NCBI RefSeq assembly: GCF_024345475.1
Contig: NZ_JAGQBE010000006.1
Coordinates: 1-63,756 of the forward strand
Reading direction: 5' to 3'
Length of the DNA: 63,756 nt
Source: Cyanobium sp. T1B-Tous
Lineage (GTDB): Bacteria; Cyanobacteriota; Cyanobacteriia; PCC-6307; Cyanobiaceae
The position numbers and the translations under genes were made by a program. Shown one piece after another: positions 45,337 through 55,180 of this stretch. The notes under the pieces were generated by a model. It searched no databases. It saw only the letters and a list, made by a program, of their open reading frames with translations, and had not been told where the DNA came from. How positions within the stretch are numbered: the first letter of the stretch is position 1; every line of letters begins with the position of its first letter.

Positions 45337-47955
45337 TCAGGGCACCAAGTTGACGAGTTTGCCGGGCACCACAATCACCCGGCTCGGGGCCTTGCCCTCC
45401 AGCCACTTGGCCGCGATGTCGCTGGCCAGGGCCAACTGCTCCAGGGTGGCCTTGTCCGCATCGGCGGGGACCTCGAGGTTGCCGCGTACCTTGCCCTTCA
45501 CCTGGATCACCAGGGGGATCGTGTCGCGCACCAGGGCTGTGGCATCGGCGCTCGGCCAGACCTGCTCATGCACGCTGGTGTGGCCATCGGCATTGCCGCC
45601 TGCCCGCAGCCAGAGCTCTTCGGCCAAGTGCGGCGCAAACGGGGCTAAAAGCACCAACAGGGTGCGCAGGGCTTCGCTGGCCACGGGCGCTGAAGCTCCA
45701 GGCAGGTGTTCGCCCATGGCGTTGCTGAGTTTCATCAACTCGGACACAGCCGTATTGAACTGGTAGTCGCCGTCCAGGTCTTCGCTGATGGCGGTGATCG
45801 CGGTGTGCACCGCACGACGTAGGGCTTGGTCTTCTGGGTTCTGGGGGGAGGGCCTGGTCGTGGCGTCCCGGGGGGCCAGCACCAGACCGCCTGCCACGGC
45901 CCCATCCACCAGGCGCCAGAGGCGCTGCAGGAAGCGGAACTGGCCCTCCACATCGGCGTCGTCCCACTCCAGGTCCTTTTCGGGCGGAGCCTTGAACAGG
46001 ATGAACATGCGGGCCGTGTCGGCACCGTATTTGTCGATCACCACGGCTGGGTCGACGCCGTTGTGCTTCGACTTCGACATCTTTTCGTAGAACGTCTCCA
46101 GCGGCTCGCCGCTGAGCGGGTCCCGCGGATCACTGGGGTCGGCGACATCGGCGGGGGCGATGTATTTGCCGGAATGGGGGTTCTTGTAGGTGATGCCCTG
46201 CACCATGCCCTGGGTGAGCAGGCGGGTGAAGGGTTCATCGAAGCCCAGCAGACCGCGGTCGCGCAGCACCTTGGTGAAGAAGCGCGAGTAGAGCAGGTGC
46301 AGGATCGCGTGCTCGATACCGCCCACGTATTGATCCACCGGCAGCCAGGAATCGACCGCCTCACGGGTGAAGGGAAGGGCGGTGTTCTTGGGATCGCTGT
46401 AACGCAGGTAGTACCAGCTGGAGCACATGAAGGTGTCCATGGTGTCGGTCTCCCGTCGGGCCGGCTGACCGCAGCAGGGGCAGTCCACGCGCCACCAGCT
46501 CTCCAGCTGGGCCAGAGGCGACCCGCCCTTGCCCACCAGGTTGGCGCCCTGGGGCAATTCCACCGGCAGCTGTGCGGCCGGCACCGGCACCACGCCACAA
46601 CTCTCGCAGTGGATCACCGGGATCGGGCAGCCCCAGTAGCGCTGGCGGGAGATCAACCAATCGCGCAGGCGGTAGGTGATGCGGGCCTGGCCCCAGCCCT
46701 CCTGCTCGGCCGCTGCTGTGATGGCCTGCTTGGCCTCTCGGCTGGACAGGCCATCGAAGCGCCCGGAGTGAATCAGCACGCCGGCTTCGGTCCAGGCTCC
46801 GCCCTCGTAGGCGTGCTCATCACTGCCCTCGGGGATGATCACCTGGCGCACCGGCAGTTCGTACTGGCGGGCGAACACGAAGTCGCGCTGGTCGTGGGCC
46901 GGCACCCCCATGACGGCGCCGGTGCCGTAGTCGGCCAGCACGTAGTCGGCAATCCATAGGGGGATCAGCTCGCCGTTGGCGGGGTTGCGCACGTGGGCAC
47001 CGATGGGCACGCCGCGTTTGGGCTTGTCATCGGCGGTGCGTTCCTGCTCGCTCTGGCGGCTCACCAGATCGCAGAAGGCCTCCACGTGAATGGCCTGCTC
47101 CGCCGTACTGAGGGAGGTGACCAGGGGATGTTCGGGGGCCAGCACCACGTAGCTGGCGCCAAAAATCGTGTCGGGCCGGGTGGTGAACACCGTGATGCCC
47201 TGGGCGGTGTCGTGGCCCTCGGCATCGACCACCGGGAAGGTGAGCTCGGCACCGGTGCTGCGGCCAATCCAGTTGGCCTGCATGGTGCGCACCCGCTCTG
47301 GCCAGCCCTCCAGCTTGGGCAGGTCGTCGAGCAGCTGGTCGGCGTAGGCGGTGATCTTCAGGAACCATTGGCGCAGCTTGCGCTTTTCCACCAGGGCGCC
47401 CGAGCGCCAGGAGCGTCCCTCACTGTCCACCTGTTCATTGGCGAGCACCGTCTGATCGATCGGGTCCCAGTTCACCGTGGCGTCTTTCTGGTAGGCCAGG
47501 CCGGCTTCCAGGAACTGCAGGAACAGCCACTGGGTCCAGCGGTAGTAATCGGCGTGGCAGGTGGCCACCTCCCGGTCCCAGTCGATCGACAGCCCCAGCC
47601 GTTGCAGCTGGGCGCGCATGGACGCGATGTTCTGATCCGTCCACACCCCAGGATCGATTCCCCGTTCGATCGCCGCGTTTTCCGCGGGTAACCCAAAGGC
47701 ATCCCAGCCCATGGGGTGCAGCACCTGCTTGCCGCGCATGCGCTGCACCCGGGCGACGACGTCGGTGATGACGTAGTTGCGCACATGGCCCATGTGCAGG
47801 TTCCCCGAGGGATAGGGGAACATCGACAGGGCGTAATAGCGGTTGCCGGCGGCCGAATCTTGCCCGGGGGGGGTGCGGTGCTGCCCGGTGACCGTCCACT
47901 GGGCCTGCCAGCGGGCTTCAAGCGCCTGGGGTTGGTAGCGGGGGGCGTCGCTCAC
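45337..47955 (-). CDS. leuS: Leucyl-tRNA synthetase
   Basis: An 872-residue class I synthetase that charges tRNA-Leu. The HIGH motif appears as HMGH in [15 protein letters not shown], and KMSKS is intact in [11 protein letters not shown]. The CP1 editing domain (about 230-420, with [13 protein letters not shown]) is present. Length is normal. Confidence 0.98.
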   Translation of the reverse strand: MSDAPRYQPQALEARWQAQWTVTGQHRTPPGQDSAAGNRYYALSMFPYPSGNLHMGHVRNYVITDVVARVQRMRGKQVLHPMGWDAFGLPAENAAIERGIDPGVWTDQNIASMRAQLQRLGLSIDWDREVATCHADYYRWTQWLFLQFLEAGLAYQKDATVNWDPIDQTVLANEQVDSEGRSWRSGALVEKRKLRQWFLKITAYADQLLDDLPKLEGWPERVRTMQANWIGRSTGAELTFPVVDAEGHDTAQGITVFTTRPDTIFGASYVVLAPEHPLVTSLSTAEQAIHVEAFCDLVSRQSEQERTADDKPKRGVPIGAHVRNPANGELIPLWIADYVLADYGTGAVMGVPAHDQRDFVFARQYELPVRQVIIPEGSDEHAYEGGAWTEAGVLIHSGRFDGLSSREAKQAITAAAEQEGWGQARITYRLRDWLISRQRYWGCPIPVIHCESCGVVPVPAAQLPVELPQGANLVGKGGSPLAQLESWWRVDCPCCGQPARRETDTMDTFMCSSWYYLRYSDPKNTALPFTREAVDSWLPVDQYVGGIEHAILHLLYSRFFTKVLRDRGLLGFDEPFTRLLTQGMVQGITYKNPHSGKYIAPADVADPSDPRDPLSGEPLETFYEKMSKSKHNGVDPAVVIDKYGADTARMFILFKAPPEKDLEWDDADVEGQFRFLQRLWRLVDGAVAGGLVLAPRDATTRPSPQNPEDQALRRAVHTAITAISEDLDGDYQFNTAVSELMKLSNAMGEHLPGASAPVASEALRTLLVLLAPFAPHLAEELWLRAGGNADGHTSVHEQVWPSADATALVRDTIPLVIQVKGKVRGNLEVPADADKATLEQLALASDIAAKWLEGKAPSRVIVVPGKLVNLVP

Positions 47956-48013
47956 GGCAGCCAGGGCTGGATCAGAGCTGTGATCGTGCCACAGCCCTCT
48001 GGGAAGGGGGTGC

Positions 48014-48253
48014 TCAGCCCAGGGCGCGGATCGTGCTCGCCGCGGCGCGACTGATCAGGGTGAGGGGCCGTCCTTCGTCCTGGCTCAGGGCCAGGTAGTG
48101 GATGTCTTGCCAGTGGAGGGTGCCTTCCAGTTCCCCCACCCCAGACACCTGAATGGCCACGGGCGTTCGGTGGCGGATCAGGTCTTGGAGGTGGCGGATG
48201 CTCGGCTGGGACGTATCGAGGGCGGTTGTCCGCTTCTCGAAAAAGCTCTGCAT
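48014..48253 (-). CDS. hfq: Cyanobacterial Hfq-like protein
   Basis: A 79-residue Sm-fold protein. [20 protein letters not shown] followed by GTLHWQD matches cyanobacterial Hfq, which lacks several RNA-binding residues of enterobacterial Hfq. In Synechocystis Hfq binds the pilus motor PilB1 and is needed for phototaxis and transformation. It is divergent from dapF, an arrangement shared with other cyanobacteria. The start is ATG 48253, only 31 bp from the dapF start. Confidence 0.85.
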   Translation of the reverse strand: MQSFFEKRTTALDTSQPSIRHLQDLIRHRTPVAIQVSGVGELEGTLHWQDIHYLALSQDEGRPLTLISRAAASTIRALG

Positions 48254-48284
48254 AGGATTTGCACGTGGCTGCGCTCGCCCCATC

Positions 48285-49424
48285 GTGCTCCAGTTCAGCA
48301 AATATCAAGGCCTGGGAAACGATTTCCTCATGCTTGATGGCCGGAGTGCCGCCATCGGCGATGACGACATGGGGCTGACCCAGGAGCGCATTCAGCGGTT
48401 GTGTGACCGGCGCTTTGGCGTGGGTGGAGATGGGGTGATCCTGGCCCTGCCCCCCCGGGAGGGCGGCGAGCTGCGGATGCGGATCTTCAACGCCGATGGC
48501 AGCGAACCGGAAATGTGCGGCAACGGCATCCGCTGTCTGGCTCGTTTTCTGGCGGATAGCGATGGCGATGGGCCGGGCCGGCAGTGGCAGATCGAAACCC
48601 TGGCGGGGCGCATCGTGCCCGAGCTCCAGGCCGATGGCACCATCCGGGTGGATATGGGGGCACCCTTCCTGGAGCCCGCCACCATCCCCACCACCTTGGC
48701 CGTTGGCGAGGCGGGTTTGCCCCAGGGCCAGCTGGAGGCTGCGGGCATCAGCTTTGCGGTCGGTGCTGCCGGGATGGGCAATCCCCACGTGGTGATCCCG
48801 GTGGACGACGTGGCGGCCATCGATCTGGAGGGCTGCGGTGCCGCCCTGGAAGTGGATCCCGCGTTCCCCGCTCGCACCAACGTCCACTTCGTCCAGGCCC
48901 TGAGCCCGACCCACCTGGTGATGCGGGTCTGGGAGCGGGGCGCCGGCCCCACGCTGGCCTGCGGCACCGGCGCCTGCGCCACGTTGGTGGTGGCCCATCG
49001 GTTCGGATTGGCCGAGCGACGGGCCCGGATTGATCTACCCGGCGGCCCCCTGGAGATCGACTGGGACCCTGCCAGCGACCACCTGTTCATGACCGGTCCC
49101 GCCGTTGCGGTGTTTGACGGGGTGGTGACGCCCGAGCTCTGGGGCGATGACCCCGCTGGCGACTCCCCGGACAGTCGAATCGAGCTGGTGTCCCCAGCCC
49201 AGGCTCCTGACGGCGTTCCCGGCGCCGCGGCTTCCGTGGATTGCGCCAGCGTCTGCGTCAACGGCTGCATCCGGCCTGAGGCCTGCCCCTCGGCAGAGGC
49301 CCGCGCCCGGGTGCAGGCGCTGCTGAACAACAGCTCCCTGGACGACCTCGTGGCCCTGGCCACCGAATCCCTCGAAACGCGCACCAGGGCTCGCTTCGAG
49401 CGAACCATGCCCCCAGGCGGCTAA
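48285..49424 (+). CDS. dapF: Diaminopimelate epimerase with Cys-rich C-terminal extension
   Basis: DapF converts LL- to meso-diaminopimelate for lysine and peptidoglycan. The catalytic cysteines are C78 in EMCGNGIRC and C226 in ACGTGAC. The core ends near residue 285, but the frame continues to 379. The extra part has C320, C324, C328 and C334 (C-x3-C-x3-C-x5-C), then a helical tail. GTG 48285 is chosen as start. Its TAA overlaps the next ATG by 1 bp. Confidence 0.93.
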   Translation: MLQFSKYQGLGNDFLMLDGRSAAIGDDDMGLTQERIQRLCDRRFGVGGDGVILALPPREGGELRMRIFNADGSEPEMCGNGIRCLARFLADSDGDGPGRQWQIETLAGRIVPELQADGTIRVDMGAPFLEPATIPTTLAVGEAGLPQGQLEAAGISFAVGAAGMGNPHVVIPVDDVAAIDLEGCGAALEVDPAFPARTNVHFVQALSPTHLVMRVWERGAGPTLACGTGACATLVVAHRFGLAERRARIDLPGGPLEIDWDPASDHLFMTGPAVAVFDGVVTPELWGDDPAGDSPDSRIELVSPAQAPDGVPGAAASVDCASVCVNGCIRPEACPSAEARARVQALLNNSSLDDLVALATESLETRTRARFERTMPPGG

Positions 49425-50593
49425 TGGCATCTCCGGCCCTGGCGACCTATTTCGACACCAGCGCCACCACGCCGCCGTCCGAGGCCGTGCTCCGCGCGAT
49501 GGCGGAGGTCCAGTCCACGGCCTGGGCTAACCCCTCCAGCCTGCACGGGCCCGGGTTGGCCGCTGCCGAACAGCTGGAGCGCTCGCGGCAGACCCTGGCG
49601 ATGCTCCTGGGCTGTGACGCCGAGGAGCTGGTGGTGACCTCCGGCGGCACCGAGGCCATCCATCTGGCCCTACTCGGAGCCGCAGCCACGCTTCAGCCCG
49701 GCCGCCTGCTGATCTCCGCGGTTGAGCATCCCGCCACCCAGGCGGCCGCCAGCCGCCTCGCGGAGCGGGGGTGGCAGGTGCAGATCCTTCCGGTGGACTG
49801 CCAGGGGCTGCTGGATCTCCACGCCCTCGACGCCCTGCTCGCCCCACCCACCCGGCTCGTGTCCCTGATCTGGGGCCAGAACGAGGTGGGCAGCCTGCAA
49901 CCGATCGAGGCCATTGGCAGCCGTTGCCGGGCATCCGGCGTGCTGCTGCATGTCGATGCGGTTCAGGTGCTGGGGCACCGTCCCCTCCAGTTCCGCGATC
50001 TTCCCGTGGACCTGCTCAGCGGTGCGGCCCACAAGCTGCAGGGCCCCCGGGGCGTGGGTGTGTTGCTGGTGCGCGCCGGTGTGCCCCTCCAGGGCCAGCT
50101 CGGGGGCGGTGGGCAGGAGGGCGGGCGCCGGGCCGGGACGGAACCGGTGGCCCTGCTGGCCGGATTCGCCAAGGCCCTGGAGCTGGCCAGACAGTTGCCC
50201 TCGACGGCCCGACTGCGCGATCCGCTGCTGGATCAGCTGCTGGCCATCCCGGGGATTCGGCTCACCGGTCCTGCCCCGGGCCCTCAGCGCCTGCCCCATC
50301 ACATCAGCTTGTTGGTGGCTGGGCCGGATGGCCAGCCCCTCTCCGGACGTTGGCTGGTGGCTGAGATGGCACGCCAGGGCTTTGCCATCAGCAGTGGCTC
50401 GGCCTGCAGCAGCAGTGGTTCGGCGGCCAGCCCCGTGCTGCTGGCGATGGGTTGCAGCGAAGCTGAAGCCAGCAGTGGCGTGCGCATCAGCCTGGGCCCC
50501 TGGCATACCCCCGCCGACGGCATGGCCCTGGTGGCGGCCTTGACACGCACCCTGGATCGGCTGCGCGAGGTCCCGGTCGAGACCACTCGTTAG
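49424..50593 (+). CDS. Cysteine desulfurase (NifS/IscS family)
   Basis: A 389-residue PLP enzyme that frees sulfur from cysteine for Fe-S clusters and other uses. The PLP lysine is K204 in GAAHKLQGPRG and the persulfide cysteine is C328 in SSGSACSSSGSAA. It belongs to group I (NifS/IscS-like) rather than SufS. It overlaps the dapF stop by one base. Confidence 0.93.
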   Translation: MASPALATYFDTSATTPPSEAVLRAMAEVQSTAWANPSSLHGPGLAAAEQLERSRQTLAMLLGCDAEELVVTSGGTEAIHLALLGAAATLQPGRLLISAVEHPATQAAASRLAERGWQVQILPVDCQGLLDLHALDALLAPPTRLVSLIWGQNEVGSLQPIEAIGSRCRASGVLLHVDAVQVLGHRPLQFRDLPVDLLSGAAHKLQGPRGVGVLLVRAGVPLQGQLGGGGQEGGRRAGTEPVALLAGFAKALELARQLPSTARLRDPLLDQLLAIPGIRLTGPAPGPQRLPHHISLLVAGPDGQPLSGRWLVAEMARQGFAISSGSACSSSGSAASPVLLAMGCSEAEASSGVRISLGPWHTPADGMALVAALTRTLDRLREVPVETTR

Positions 50594-50618
50594 CGTCAGC
50601 CGGTTAGATCCCGCCCTG

Positions 50619-51311
50619 ATGCTTCCCCCCGATCTGCGCAGCGCTGAGGCCGAAGCCCTGGTGGCGATCCAGGCCGCCCTGGCTGCAGGGGCCAAGGGGC
50701 TCTGGTCTGTGGAACTGCGCTTTGAGGGACTGCGTCTGTTGCCGGTGGCCCTGCGCCTGCAGGCGGCGCTGGCCCCAACGGTGGCTGGCCTGCGTCTGCT
50801 GTGTGCCGATGCCGGGGCCACGGCCCTGGCCCAGCGGGATGCTCCGGAGGCGGCGTCCCAAATTGCCAGCCTCCGGGATCAGATGCGCTTGCAGCAGGCC
50901 GACGGCGGCAGCGAGGGCGTGCTGCTGCTGCTGGCTCCCTCCCCGTCCGACTACGAGGAGGTGGAGCAGGTTTGTGCCCTGCATCGCGGGGCTGTGGTGC
51001 TGCTCAACGGCAATCTGGAAGATGCCGCCGTGGGCATCGGCAGTGTGGCCCGCCAACGCCGCAAGGGATTTCTGTCCGGATGGCAGAGCGCCTATGCCCT
51101 GATCCCCACGGGCGATGGTGCCCTGCGGCGGGCCTGCCCTGGTGCCTGGGAGCTCTATCGCCGCGATCCGGATGGCTTTCGCTTTGTGAGCCAGTTCGAC
51201 CACAAACCCGATGCCGAGGAGCAGGCCCTGGCCCTGGCCGGTGGGGCCGGTCTGGGATTGGGCGGCAATCTCAAGGTGATGGACGCCTTCATCGAGGGTC
51301 TGCGCAACTAG
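50619..51311 (+). CDS. DUF1995 family protein
   Basis: A 230-residue protein of the DUF1995 family, found in cyanobacteria and plastids, with links to photosystem or adenylate metabolism in plants. It opens MLPPDLRSAEAEALVAIQAAL and carries the VVLLNGNLEDAAVGIGSVARQRRK segment. No signal or membrane segment. It follows the desulfurase by 25 bp. Confidence 0.8.
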   Translation: MLPPDLRSAEAEALVAIQAALAAGAKGLWSVELRFEGLRLLPVALRLQAALAPTVAGLRLLCADAGATALAQRDAPEAASQIASLRDQMRLQQADGGSEGVLLLLAPSPSDYEEVEQVCALHRGAVVLLNGNLEDAAVGIGSVARQRRKGFLSGWQSAYALIPTGDGALRRACPGAWELYRRDPDGFRFVSQFDHKPDAEEQALALAGGAGLGLGGNLKVMDAFIEGLRN

Positions 51312-51391
51312 CCCCGGGCCTGGCCGCCGCCGCTTGCCCTGGTGGGAGTGGGCGAACCTCCGTAAACTTCGCCGAACCTCCGAGTTGTTCG

Positions 51392-51931
51392 ATGGCTGCC
51401 CAGAGCGACCCCACCCCCGCCCGCGACGGCCGCTCCTGGAGCCTGGTGGATCTCGGTGCCGCCGCCGCCGTTGGTCTTGCCCTCGCGGGGGTGATCTGGA
51501 GCCCCAAGCTCAGTGGTGCCGTGGCCAGTGCCACGGGTGCCCTGATCCCCGTCACGGTGCTGGTGGATGTCCGCGGTGTGGCGGTGGCCGATCCCGCCGG
51601 CCTGATTCAGGCCGCCCAGAAGGAGGGCAAGGTCGCCATCGTGATTCGCAACCAGCCCCACGGTTCGGTGGCGGTGAAGCAGGTGTTGCCCCTGCAACGC
51701 AAATTGGTGGCCGTCCAGCCGAATGGCTCGGTCGTGTCGGCTGTGGATCCCAACCAAGCCACCCTGGGCACGCTCGACGCCCGCTTTGTGCTCCAGGGTC
51801 AGGGCCGGCGGAGTGGGGGGGGCGTGGTGTTCGGCAACCAAAACCTCAAAATCGGAGCGCCAGTCGAGATCGAGGGGGAGCAATACCGCATTGGCGGCAC
51901 CGTGAGTGGCCTGCAACTGGGAGGCCAGTGA
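51392..51931 (+). CDS. DUF4330 family membrane-anchored protein
   Basis: A 179-residue protein with one N-terminal hydrophobic helix (about 18-36, LVDLGAAAAVGLALAGV) and a beta-rich outer domain (GALIPVTVLVDVRGVAV). This matches the DUF4330 pattern of cyanobacteria. Its stop is 1 bp before the dacB ATG. Function unknown; an envelope location is likely. Confidence 0.78.
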   Translation: MAAQSDPTPARDGRSWSLVDLGAAAAVGLALAGVIWSPKLSGAVASATGALIPVTVLVDVRGVAVADPAGLIQAAQKEGKVAIVIRNQPHGSVAVKQVLPLQRKLVAVQPNGSVVSAVDPNQATLGTLDARFVLQGQGRRSGGGVVFGNQNLKIGAPVEIEGEQYRIGGTVSGLQLGGQ

Positions 51932-51932
51932 C

Positions 51933-53243
51933 ATGACACCGCTCACCCCTTCCCGCCTCGTTGCCCTGGCCCTGTTGCCGGCGAGCCTGGCCCCACTGGT
52001 TTCGATCGCGGCACCGGCCCCGCAGACCCCTGCCGTTCCCGCCTTCGCCCCCCTGGCAGCGGCTCCGCTCGCCTCCCTGCCTCCCCTGCCCCCGCCGTTG
52101 GGTCTGCCCCTGCTGCAGGGCCAGGTGAGTTGTCCGGTCCTGCAACAGCGCCTCCTGGCCGCGGTGGGAGGGGAGGCTTCGGTGTGGAGCATCAGCATCG
52201 CCGATCCCCAAGGACGCCTGCTGGCCGATCTCAATGGCACCCGTCCCCGCATTCCGGCTTCCAATCAGAAGCTGGTGAGCACGGCCTATGCGCTTGATCG
52301 TCTTGGGCCTGATTACCGCCTGAACACCCAGCTCTGGCGCCTCACGGACGGCAGCTTCCGCCTCACCGGTGAGGGGGATCCCGACCTGGCCCTGCCCCAG
52401 TTGCAACGCTTCGCCAAGTTGGCCCTGGGATCCGGAGGCAGCACCGGGGATGTCCCCAGTGTGGTCAAACTCCAGATCGCCGAAGAGCCTCGCCAGGCCT
52501 GGTGGCCCCAGGGATGGCATCCGGATGATCGCTACACCGCCTACGGCGCTCCGATCACCCGCTTGGCCGTCACCAGCAACGCCATCCATGAGGCGGTGAT
52601 GAACCCGCCCTCCAGGCTCCAGAGCCTGATGACCAAAACCATGGGTCAGAAGGGCACCAAAGTGCAGCTGTCGCTTGTGTCTTCCCGTTCCCCCATGCCT
52701 GGGGATGCGGTGCTGCTCCATCAGGAATCCTCGGCGCCGATGCACAATCTGCTGAGCCTGGCCAACACCGAAAGCCACAATTTCACCGCCGAGGTGCTGC
52801 TGCGCCAGGCCGCTGGCAGCTGGGATCTGGGCCAGGCGGCCCAGCGGGAAACCCTCTGGCTGATGGAGCAGGGCTTGCCGATGCAGGGTGTGCGGGTAGC
52901 GGATGGCAGTGGCCTGGACCGGGCCAACCGGCTCACCAGTCGCTTTCTGGCGGCCCTGCTGCTGCGCATGGACCAGCATCCCTACGGGCGCGATTACCTC
53001 GCCTCGATGGCGGTGGCGGGCCAGCGGGGCACCCTGCGCAACCTGTACATCGGGACGCCCTTGCAGGGCAAGTTCTTTGGCAAGACGGGCACGATCAGCG
53101 GGGTGCGCTCGATCAGCGGCGTGCTGCTCACGGCGGATGGCCCCCGCTACGTGAGTGCGATCAGCAATGGAGCGGGATCGCCCAATGACACGATCGGCCG
53201 GGTGTTGCGCCAAGCGCAGAACACCCAGCTCTGCCCCCTCTAA
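51933..53243 (+). CDS. dacB: D-alanyl-D-alanine carboxypeptidase/endopeptidase (PBP4 type)
   Basis: A 436-residue periplasmic penicillin-binding protein with a signal peptide (hydrophobic 9-26). The active site has SNQK (Ser110-Lys113), an SHN triad in NTESHNFTAE, and KTG at 384-386. It trims or cuts peptide crosslinks. A Pro-rich linker follows the signal. The 3' end overlaps the convergent coiled-coil gene by 4 bp. Confidence 0.93.
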   Translation: MTPLTPSRLVALALLPASLAPLVSIAAPAPQTPAVPAFAPLAAAPLASLPPLPPPLGLPLLQGQVSCPVLQQRLLAAVGGEASVWSISIADPQGRLLADLNGTRPRIPASNQKLVSTAYALDRLGPDYRLNTQLWRLTDGSFRLTGEGDPDLALPQLQRFAKLALGSGGSTGDVPSVVKLQIAEEPRQAWWPQGWHPDDRYTAYGAPITRLAVTSNAIHEAVMNPPSRLQSLMTKTMGQKGTKVQLSLVSSRSPMPGDAVLLHQESSAPMHNLLSLANTESHNFTAEVLLRQAAGSWDLGQAAQRETLWLMEQGLPMQGVRVADGSGLDRANRLTSRFLAALLLRMDQHPYGRDYLASMAVAGQRGTLRNLYIGTPLQGKFFGKTGTISGVRSISGVLLTADGPRYVSAISNGAGSPNDTIGRVLRQAQNTQLCPL

Positions 53244-54115
53244 CCGGCCAGTTGCTTGAGGGTGTTGGCCACGCGGCGGCGGCGGCTCACCGGCTCTGAC
53301 GCTGCAGCTGCCGCCGAACCCTCCGGTGCCTGCAGTCGCACCAGCTCCCGGCGGCCACCCAGCACCACCTGGCTCATCTCCTTGAGCCGACCTTCCAACT
53401 CGCCCAGCACCTGCTCGGCGTAGCGGTTCGCCCCCTCCTCGATGGTGCCGGCCTCCTGGCGGCTGCGGGCCACCAGCGCGTCGCACTGCTGCTGGGTCTG
53501 CTGGCGGAACTGCAGGGCGTCGTTGTGCAAGCGCTCGGCTTCGCCCTGGCTGTCCCGCTGCACCCGCACGCCCTCCTGGCGGATCTGCTCCAGTTCGGCC
53601 ATCGCCTGTTGGCGGTTGCGGTCGTGCTGTTCCACCAGCAGGCGGTTGCGTTCGGCGCTCTCCTGCTCGAGCTGTTGGCGCCGCAGCGCAAACTGCTGCT
53701 CCATCTGGGCCAGCCGGGCCTGGTGCTCCTGTTCAGCCTGGGCCACCTGCTGGCGGGCCTGCAGCAGCAGCTGCTCACATTGCTGGCGCGCCTGGTCGCG
53801 AAGTTCGGCCACCTGCCGCTCCGCCTCCTGGCGGATCGCGGCGCTGTTGATCAGCTGGTCCCGCTCCCGCTTGCCGGCCGCCACGATCTCCTCAGCCTGC
53901 TGGCGCGCCTGGCCGATGAAGTCGTCCCGCTGGCGGATCAGCTCAACGGCCTGGCCCAGCTGGGCGGGGAGCGCGTCGCGCAGCGCATCCATCACCTCGA
54001 TGGCGTCCTGCTCGTTCACCAGTCGCCCGCCGCTGAAGGGAATGCGGCTGCCTTCCAACACGACTTCCTCGAGTTGATCGAGCTGGTCGAGCACGGTGAT
54101 GGTGACCTCGGCCAT
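53240..54115 (-). CDS. Cdv3/DivIVA-like coiled-coil protein
   Basis: A 291-residue protein. The N-terminus (VTITVLDQLDQLEEVVLEGSR) and the following IPFSGGRLVNEQDAIEVMDAL resemble cyanobacterial Cdv3, a DivIVA-like division factor. The rest is one long coiled coil (about 60-255, Gln/Arg/Glu-rich). No membrane segment. ATG 54115 is chosen; a GTG 9 bp earlier is possible. It is directly downstream of coaD. Confidence 0.7.
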   Translation of the reverse strand: MAEVTITVLDQLDQLEEVVLEGSRIPFSGGRLVNEQDAIEVMDALRDALPAQLGQAVELIRQRDDFIGQARQQAEEIVAAGKRERDQLINSAAIRQEAERQVAELRDQARQQCEQLLLQARQQVAQAEQEHQARLAQMEQQFALRRQQLEQESAERNRLLVEQHDRNRQQAMAELEQIRQEGVRVQRDSQGEAERLHNDALQFRQQTQQQCDALVARSRQEAGTIEEGANRYAEQVLGELEGRLKEMSQVVLGGRRELVRLQAPEGSAAAAASEPVSRRRRVANTLKQLAG

Positions 54116-54123
54116 GGACGGCA

Positions 54124-54618
<495 letters not shown>

Positions 54619-54684
54619 CTATGGGCGAGCGCTGCGTTTCTAGAGTTGGCACCGTTCCCCGCGCCTCCCGGCGCTCCAGCCGCC

Positions 54685-55179
54685 ATGGCCCAGACCGCCG
54701 CCCTCAATGCCGAAGCCAAGAAAACCCTGCTGCGCAAGATCCCCCATGGCGTCTTCATCTGTGGCGTGGCAGAGGGAGAAGAGGTGAACGGCTTCACCGC
54801 CAGCTGGGTGACCCAGGGCTCCTTTGAACCGCCCCTGGTGGTGATGGCCGTGCGGGCTGACAGCACCAGCAACGGCATGATCCAGCGCACGGGCAAGTTT
54901 TCCCTCAACGTGCTGGCTGCCGACCAGAAGGACCTGGCCGCCGTGTTCTTCAAGCCTCAGAAGGGAGTGGGTGGCCGCTTTGATGCCGCTCCCTTCACCC
55001 TGGGGGAGCTGGGCTTGCCCATCCTCGACAACGCCCTTGGTGCCGTGGAGTGTGAGCTGGTGGGCCAGGTGGCCCATGGGGATCACACCGTGTTCGTGGG
55101 AGAGGTGAAGACCGCCACCCTGCACCGGGATGGTGCCGCCCTGGAGCTGGGGAGCACCGGCTGGCAGTACGGCGGCTGA
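54685..55179 (+). CDS. Flavin reductase-like FMN-binding protein
   Basis: A 164-residue protein of the flavin-reductase-like split-barrel family. It has the HGVFICGV opening strand, [20 protein letters not shown], and GKFSLNVLA, all typical of NAD(P)H:FMN reductase domains. In cyanobacteria related domains also occur at the C-terminus of flavodiiron proteins. It is followed 1 bp later by the uvrC start. Confidence 0.88.
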   Translation: MAQTAALNAEAKKTLLRKIPHGVFICGVAEGEEVNGFTASWVTQGSFEPPLVVMAVRADSTSNGMIQRTGKFSLNVLAADQKDLAAVFFKPQKGVGGRFDAAPFTLGELGLPILDNALGAVECELVGQVAHGDHTVFVGEVKTATLHRDGAALELGSTGWQYGG

Positions 55180-55180
55180 T

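Noticed and set aside
51846-53486. 546-aa open frame antisense to dacB
   Set aside because: Mirror frame of dacB, without recognisable domain; it also crosses into the Cdv3-like gene on a different frame.
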